DNA of 9,488 nucleotides from Prevotellaceae bacterium UBA4372 (GTDB lineage: Bacteria > Bacteroidota > Bacteroidia > Bacteroidales > Bacteroidaceae), in assembly GCA_002391275.1 (NCBI GenBank), contig DGSC01000064.1, positions 1-9,488 of the forward strand, in the 5' to 3' direction. The notes under the pieces were generated by a model. The model did no database searches and was not told the DNA's origin. It saw only the letters and a list, made by a program, of their open reading frames with translations. The position numbers were made by a program, and so were the translations under genes. Shown piece after piece: positions 7,101-9,488 of this stretch (position 1 is its first letter; every line of letters starts with the position of its first letter).

Positions 7101-7507
7101 GTGTCGCTCCAGCAGTAGGCCAAAGCACCCGTCATCGCTGCGCCCTCTACGGCAACAAGCTGCGCCGCCGTCGATACCCAGCCATCCTTGCAGATGAGCT
7201 TGCGTGCCAGATGAGATATGGTCCAATACAGGAACATGATGCACAGGGCACTCAACAGCGCGTTCATGATGTTCACCATCAGCGCCACCTTGGCGGGGTC
7301 GCTGGTCAGCTGAGTAAACAGGTTGCCGGTGAGCATGAAGAAAGGAGCCCCTGGCGGGTGACCCACTTCAAGCTTATAGGCTGTGGTGATAAACTCGGGA
7401 CAGTCCCAGAACGAGGCTGTCGGTTCGACGGTAGAGCAATACGTGAATGCTGCTATGGCAAAAGCCAGCCAGCCAAGCACGTTGTCCACAAGACGAAAAT
7501 GTTTCAT
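4196..7507 (-). CDS. DUF2723 integral membrane protein, GT-C-like glycosyltransferase
   Basis: This 1103-residue protein has the DUF2723 N-terminal domain typical of Bacteroidetes, distantly like protein O-mannosyltransferases. Near the N terminus a first membrane helix (about 8-26) is followed by TASFWDCPEFITTAYKLEVG (30-49) and HPPGAPFF (50-57); the acidic D35/E38 in this loop are where GT-C enzymes place catalytic acids. About a dozen membrane helices follow to roughly residue 365 and again at 570-680. Between them is a soluble segment. A conserved QTPQQPRERDYAYAGSF block lies at 621-637 and FTNGDNDTFPLWYNQE at 715-730. The C-terminal soluble part has helical repeat-like sequence (about 970-1103, e.g. 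LAQVYLDCGKMQQAAAIADAV). It likely transfers a sugar from a lipid carrier at the periplasmic face; this is inferred from the fold. The start is ATG 7507, with an A/T-rich leader and a promoter-like site upstream. Confidence 0.93.
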   Translation of the reverse strand: MKHFRLVDNVLGWLAFAIAAFTYCSTVEPTASFWDCPEFITTAYKLEVGHPPGAPFFMLTGNLFTQLTSDPAKVALMVNIMNALLSALCIMFLYWTISHLARKLICKDGWVSTAAQLVAVEGAAMTGALAYCWSDTFWYSAVEGEVYAYSSLFTAVVFWLMLKWEDNADKPHSDRWLVLIAYLTGLSIGVHLLNLLCLPALVLIYYYKRSQNATLKGSIYALLGSFVLVAAVLYGIVPGIVKVGGWFELLFVNTFSLPFNSGLIVYIILLVAVVLWAIWESMAERSRLRMNIAYLIAVAMLGIPFYGYGWKSIAIGAVILAALYGLLQWKREGYPLVSARVMNTSLLCMLMIMIGYSSYALIVIRSTANTPMDQNSPEDIFTLGSYLNREQYGSRPLFYGQAYGSQVKLKTEGGYCVPVSKQGAPVYQRKEKATADEPDRYELQRYDVEYEYAQNMFFPRMYSDRHAPAYEAWMGGIEGYQVPYDRCGEPIMVKMPTQLENIRFFLSYQVNFMYWRYFMWNFAGRQNDIQGNGELEHGNWLSGIPFIDNMRLGNQSLLPSELRENKGRNVFFCLPLLLGLLGLCWQAWKERDGDPIGVKQFWVVFFLFFMTGLAIVVYLNQTPQQPRERDYAYAGSFYAFAIWIGLGAAAVADWLERRTGKAMLGALLSLVCLFVPLQMVSQTWDDHDRSGRYTCRDFGQNYLQSLPQKGFPVIFTNGDNDTFPLWYNQETEGVRTDARVCNLSYLQTDWYIDQMRRPAYDSPSVPISWKRIQYVAGTREGIRVSPGTLEQAIEYYKDDPITSKQLLGENPYELSTIIDKWILSDNKDMQIFPTDSMVITIDKEAVKRSGMMIAADSIPDVMHISLKGKHAVYKSEMMMYEMLARCNWERPLYVAMTVGSDNYGNLGDNFVQEGLANRITPFNTNASGRRVDTDKMYDNLMNRFKFGGVNNPDIYLDETVMRMCYTHRRIFAQLAVELVKQGKKDKALKVANKIEKEIPAASVPHNHQGGSLELAQVYLDCGKMQQAAAIADAVAKNASEYCRWYVSLPDNRLQLSAEDCYYYLLQMSNAMKVLDTADVKKSQHYEAAFQAYFEQFQRRANMN

Positions 7508-7579
7508 AATGTTATTATGTAAGTGTTAGTTTTTATTGGAAAGGCATAAAATTATTTAGCCCGTGCGCATTATGCGGTG

Positions 7580-7606
7580 CAAAAGTAGACAAAATCCCTG
7601 TAACAA
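7580..7606 (-). promoter_or_regulatory. Promoter-like site for the DUF2723 gene
   Basis: On the minus strand TACTTTTG (7587 to 7580) matches the Bacteroidetes -7 consensus TAnnTTTG exactly. A TTG at 7606-7604 is 16 nt upstream, shorter than the usual 19-21, so the -33 element is weak. The leader would be about 65 nt. Confidence 0.5.
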
Positions 7607-7660
7607 GCGAATGAAAATCAAAATAATCTTCGTGCAAACGGCCGATTTTTCCTCTTCCAG

Positions 7661-7978
7661 TTAGTTTTTGCCCATTTCATCGGTTCGCCGTCGCCCACGA
7701 GGCACATACATAATCACCCACGGCATCATGGCAAAGCCCACGAAACAGGGTATGGGAGCAAGCTTGATGCGCCGCTCAGAAAAAGCGCCTGGACCTGGCG
7801 TATGGGCAAAACGTCCGCCAGGACGGTTCCGGACATCGGCTTCGGGCAACATAAGCACGAAACCCACAACGATTAACACTACAGCCACTGCCGTCATAGC
7901 ATAGTGCTGCCAAGCAAAGACCGGCTGCCAGCAGATGCCGCTGCCGTTCACATTTGTTCTCTTCTTTTCTTTTTGCAT
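7661..7978 (-). CDS. DUF3098 small membrane protein
   Basis: The 105-residue protein has two predicted membrane helices, about 27-44 (YAMTAVAVVLIVVGFVLML) and about 72-91, joined by a Pro/Gly-rich loop. The block FSERRIKLAPIPCFVGFAMM (67-86) corresponds to the FSxRRITLAPI signature I know from DUF3098, a family largely confined to Bacteroidetes; the F-x-x-x-Y/H-x-M start of helix 1 also fits. The function is unknown. I start at ATG 7978: the open frame extends to 8038, but that would pass over the promoter-like -7 box at 8004-8011 and the family is short. The loop and basic tail (VPRGRRRTDEMGKN) make it slightly longer than usual. In other Bacteroidetes the gene is often near ftsX and uppP; neither is here. 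It lies upstream of, and on the same strand as, the DUF2723 gene. Confidence 0.85.
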   Translation of the reverse strand: MQKEKKRTNVNGSGICWQPVFAWQHYAMTAVAVVLIVVGFVLMLPEADVRNRPGGRFAHTPGPGAFSERRIKLAPIPCFVGFAMMPWVIMYVPRGRRRTDEMGKN

Positions 7979-8003
7979 AGTTTTTGACTTTAGAAATCGG
8001 GGG

Positions 8004-8035
8004 CAAAAGTAGGATGTTGTGACTCTCGTTCCAAA
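8004..8035 (-). promoter_or_regulatory. Promoter for the DUF3098 gene
   Basis: On the minus strand TTTG (8035 to 8032), a 20-nt spacer and TACTTTTG (8011 to 8004) fit the Bacteroidetes consensus closely. Transcription would start near 7998, giving a leader of about 20 nt before ATG 7978. Confidence 0.75.
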
Positions 8036-8042
8036 CAATTAA

Positions 8043-8064
8043 TCTGACATTTGTCTGACATTTT
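8043..8064 (+). promoter_or_regulatory. Tandem 11-bp repeat between divergent promoters
   Basis: TCTGACATTTG (8043-8053) is followed directly by TCTGACATTTT (8054-8064), ten of eleven bases identical. The 11-bp period is about one helical turn, and the pair sits between the two divergent -33 elements, ending one base before the plus-strand TTTG. This is a plausible regulator site; no regulator is identified. Confidence 0.4.
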
Positions 8065-8065
8065 C

Positions 8066-8096
8066 TTTGCCTTGTCAACAAAATCGCATATCTTTG
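8066..8096 (+). promoter_or_regulatory. Promoter for the truncated lipoprotein gene
   Basis: TTTG (8066-8069), a 19-nt spacer and TATCTTTG (8089-8096) match the Bacteroidetes promoter consensus. The expected start near 8103 gives a short leader before ATG 8121. The promoter looks intact although its gene is broken. Confidence 0.75.
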
Positions 8097-8120
8097 TAGC
8101 ACTACAAGCAAAAATCTGCA

Positions 8121-8303
8121 ATGAAACGATTCCCCGTTTTTCAATTTTCACTGCCCATTCGTCGTTCGTCAGTCGTCATTCTTCTTTCATCATTCCTCTT
8201 CATCATCCTGTCCGCCTGCTCAGGTGGCAGGCCCTACCGCATCCTGCTTGACCGAGCCGATTCACTCATGGCCGATTATCCCGATTCTCATCATGTCTCT
8301 TAA
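8121..8303 (+). pseudogene. Lipoprotein N-terminal fragment, truncated by fusion to RHS remnant
   Basis: The 60-codon frame begins with a lipoprotein signal peptide: basic MKRFPVFQFSLPIRR, hydrophobic SSVVILLSSFLFIIL (16-30) and lipobox LSAC with C33. The following GGRPYRILLDRADSLMADYPDS (35-56) resembles the start of Bacteroidales TPR-type lipoproteins, in which a LLDxADSLM...PDSA helix opens the first repeat. The match stops at PDS and the frame ends four codons later, just where RHS-like sequence begins in a different frame. I infer that a deletion or rearrangement removed the rest. Codons 13-26 coincide with a degenerate ATTCGTC heptamer array, so the signal peptide itself is repeat-derived. 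The promoter upstream is intact, so a short lipopeptide could still be made. Alternatively it is a genuine small lipoprotein. Confidence 0.6.
8157..8198 (+). repeat. Degenerate ATTCGTC heptamer array in the lipoprotein signal sequence
   Basis: Six consecutive heptamers read ATTCGTC, GTTCGTC, AGTCGTC, ATTCTTC, TTTCATC, ATTCCTC. The first and fourth are units also found at 2137-2219 in the methyltransferase gene; the others differ by one or two bases. The stretch encodes IRRSSVVILLSSFL. Confidence 0.7.
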
Positions 8304-8305
8304 TC

Positions 8306-8878
8306 CATATTTACGTTCGCGACGATGGGCGCAAGTTGAGGGAGAAGCATACGACGGCGGTTGAGGGGCTGACGGTCTATCCAGGCTCTAAATTAGTACT
8401 CACCCCAGCCCAGACGATGTCTGCCGATTCCATGGACTATGCAGACAAACTGCGCTTCAAACGGCAGCCTTTCTATTCCTTCTACAGTGCCTTTCACCTC
8501 GACTATCATTTCGACGGAGGTTATATGTCGGTTCGGCCAAGCTATGGAGCTACGCCTCCAGGACAAGCGCCCGTCTATTACGCCAACTGTCACTACTTCA
8601 TCCACGACCATCAGGGCAATAACCATCTGGTCGTAGACGGAAGTGACAACATCGAGCAGACAAACGAATATTATCCCAACGGCGGCCCATGGGGAACATC
8701 TTCAACAAATCAAGCTTTCCAACCATATAAATATAACAGCAAGGAACTTGATCGCGTACATGGACTTGATTGGTACGACCATGGTGCAAGAAGATATGAC
8801 CCAGCGTATTGTCTCTTCACCCAGATTTCTTTCTACAGATTTTTTAATTTTCACCTTCACCGTCACTTTTGTCCGTAA
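8306..8878 (+). pseudogene. RHS repeat-associated core fragment, both ends missing
   Basis: The frame, open through 8878, encodes the conserved end of a Bacteroidetes RHS/YD-repeat protein. Similarity begins near 8306-8315 (HIYVRDDGRKLREKHTTAVEG, before any good start codon) and continues with YFIHDHQGNNHLVVDGSD, VEQ-like IEQTNEYYPNGG, and the core signature YKYNSKELDRVHGLDWYDHGARRYDPA. An intact core would continue with a GRFTTVDPLAEKY-type segment; here it reads YCLFTQI and then unrelated residues (SFYRFFNFHLHRHFCP) to the stop. The N-terminal YD repeats and the variable C-terminal toxin or tip are absent. Full RHS proteins are large, surface or secreted, and often deliver C-terminal toxins; this piece cannot. 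The first possible start in frame is TTG 8336. It is probably a relic of a displaced RHS cassette. No immunity gene is seen downstream. Confidence 0.8.
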
Positions 8879-8904
8879 CTCTCAATAGATTAGTGCATTA
8901 ATGG

Positions 8905-8932
8905 CAGTGTAGGTGAATTTTCACCTACACTG
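8905..8932. repeat. Palindrome, GTGTAGGTGA copy 1
   Basis: CAGTGTAGGTGA (8905-8916) and TCACCTACACTG (8921-8932) form a perfect 12-bp stem around AATT/ATTT-type loop bases. TGTTTT follows, so it could terminate transcripts coming from the RHS remnant. A degenerate relative, AATTTTCACCTTCACC, lies at about 8848-8863 inside the tail of the RHS frame. Confidence 0.8.
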
Positions 8933-9003
8933 TTTTCACACTCATACGGTCAAACAGGCGTAAACGGTTGGGAATGTCGGGCTATACGGCCGGTTAAGTC
9001 GAA

Positions 9004-9022
9004 GTAAAACAAGTTGTTTTAC
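9004..9022. repeat. Perfect hairpin GTAAAACAA / TTGTTTTAC
   Basis: Two 9-bp arms (9004-9012 and 9014-9022) flank a single G. Further out, TCGA (8999-9002 with 9024-9027) and GGCC (8988-8991 with 9031-9034) could pair with small bulges, extending the structure to about 47 nt. As DNA it would be a near-perfect palindrome rather than a normal RNA loop, so it may be a protein-binding or cruciform site. Confidence 0.6.
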
Positions 9023-9045
9023 CTCGATTCGGCCAGTTGAATGTG

Positions 9046-9071
9046 AGTGTAGGTGAAATTTCACCTACACT
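9046..9071. repeat. Perfect 26-bp palindrome, GTGTAGGTGA copy 2
   Basis: AGTGTAGGTGAAA is followed at once by its exact reverse complement TTTCACCTACACT, with no spacer. The core is the same as at 8905-8932, 113 nt between palindrome starts at the GTGTAGG element being about 140 nt. Confidence 0.8.
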
Positions 9072-9105
9072 GACTATAAGATGTTATCGTTCAAAGCGTT
9101 GCAAG

Positions 9106-9139
9106 GAAAAGTGTAGGTGACAGTGAATTTCAACTTTTC
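9106..9139. repeat. Partial GTGTAGGTGA copy 3 within a GAAAAGT / ACTTTTC inverted repeat
   Basis: AGTGTAGGTGA (9110-9120) matches one arm of the two upstream palindromes, but the opposite arm is degenerate (GTGAATTTCA). The flanks GAAAAGT (9106-9112) and ACTTTTC (9133-9139) pair perfectly instead. Confidence 0.5.
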
Positions 9140-9184
9140 TTGAGAAGTGTCTGACAAAATAGTAAGCATTCATTGAAATACACG

Positions 9185-9215
9185 TTGTAGCAGTTGTAGT
9201 TCCGTTGTACCTTTG
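9185..9215 (+). promoter_or_regulatory. Promoter-like site with no clear gene downstream
   Basis: TTG (9185-9187), a 20-nt spacer and TACCTTTG (9208-9215) fit the Bacteroidetes -33/-7 consensus. Transcription would start near 9222 and run toward the right edge of the window, so the gene it serves may lie outside, or it may drive a non-coding RNA or the 56-codon frame at 9236. Confidence 0.5.
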
Positions 9216-9235
9216 CCCCGCAATAGTGATAGGGC

Positions 9236-9406
9236 ATGTGGGCGGAGACGACAGGGAGTGTGAGGCGAAGTATGCGGGTGGAAGGGCGGATGAATGCGGG
9301 TGTGTGGACGGATGCGACCGAGCGAATAGGCAGATACAATAGGGCGTGCAGGCCGATGCGACTGGGCGCGTCGATAATGTTTTTTCGAAGATTGACGATT
9401 GATTGA
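9236..9406 (+). CDS. Possible small ORF, 56 codons, unrecognised
   Basis: The frame begins at ATG 9236, about 14 nt after the expected start of transcription from the promoter-like site, and ends at TGA 9404-9406. The product would be Arg-rich (MWAETTGSVRRSMRVEGRMN at the start, MFFRRLTID at the end) with many Gly and Met. There is no signal peptide, membrane helix or family I recognise. The coding stretch is G-rich with few T, which by chance lengthens open frames. It may be a leader peptide, or simply part of an untranslated leader. Confidence 0.2.
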   Translation: MWAETTGSVRRSMRVEGRMNAGVWTDATERIGRYNRACRPMRLGASIMFFRRLTID

Positions 9407-9483
9407 CGTGGATTGACGACTTAATCACAGGGGATATGGACGCTTTATTCGATGTTTTTATTCGACGTCAATCAACGTCAATC
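9401..9483. repeat. GATTGACG inverted repeat at the right edge
   Basis: GATTGACGTGGATTGACG (9401-9418) is the reverse complement of 9466-9483 with one mismatch in 18. A further GATTGACG lies at 9390-9397. The arms enclose 47 nt. The short-unit tandem-plus-inverted design resembles the GAATGAC/ATTCGTC element in the methyltransferase gene, with a different unit. Confidence 0.75.
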
Positions 9484-9488
9484 TGAAC

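Larger units (their letters stand above)
8879..9488. other. 610-nt region with palindromes and no confident gene
   Basis: No recognisable protein family is encoded here on either strand. The stretch holds three copies of a GTGTAGGTGA palindrome, a GTAAAACAA hairpin, a promoter-like site at 9185-9215, a 56-codon open frame, and a GATTGACG inverted repeat at the right edge. The density of palindromes next to an RHS relic suggests a rearrangement-prone site. Confidence 0.7.

Noticed and set aside
6935..7522. 195-codon plus-strand frame opposite the DUF2723 N terminus
   Set aside because: Lies opposite the conserved GT-C motifs; no signature of its own.
9084..9428. 114-codon minus-strand frame in the right-hand gene-free region
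   Set aside because: Ser/Pro/Thr-rich low-complexity product produced by the G-rich plus strand; no start context, promoter or family.

Overview
The window looks like a chromosomal segment from a Bacteroidales bacterium, probably Prevotella or a close relative. I base this on the gene families (a KorAB pair, DUF2723 and DUF3098 membrane proteins, a Bacteroidetes-type RHS core), on four upstream sites resembling the Bacteroidetes promoter (TTTG about 19-21 nt before TAnnTTTG), and on the lack of clear Shine-Dalgarno sites. The genus is an inference; no rRNA or tRNA gene is present.

Left part, plus strand (1-3402): the 3' end of korA, a small DUF559 endonuclease-like gene, korB, a SpoU/TrmH-type RNA methyltransferase, and queH. 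KorA and KorB form 2-oxoglutarate:ferredoxin oxidoreductase. The DUF559 gene sits between these two partner genes and a 33-bp inverted repeat lies on either side of it; the right copy is translated in frame inside KorB. After korB comes a non-coding stretch with a long, nearly perfect hairpin. The methyltransferase and queH overlap by 8 nt and both act on RNA modification.

Middle part, minus strand (3378-7978): a NodB-type polysaccharide deacetylase that overlaps queH tail to tail by 25 nt, a 1103-residue DUF2723 membrane protein (GT-C-like), and a small DUF3098 two-helix membrane protein. These look like envelope genes. DUF2723 and DUF3098 each have a recognisable promoter-like site.

Right part (7979-9488): divergent promoters lead into a lipoprotein start that breaks off after about 56 residues and runs into an RHS-core remnant in another frame. 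The remaining 610 nt hold no confident gene but contain several palindromes, including three copies of a GTGTAGGTGA motif, a further promoter-like site and a GATTGACG inverted repeat.

The main theme is short dispersed repeats entering coding sequence. A G/C-rich palindromic repeat adds 11 codons to KorB, an ATTCGTC heptamer array adds about 50 codons to the methyltransferase, and a decayed array of the same heptamer encodes the hydrophobic signal peptide of the broken lipoprotein. The heptamer has no stop codon in any of its three forward frames and encodes the same cyclic heptapeptide in each, which explains how it can be tolerated inside genes.
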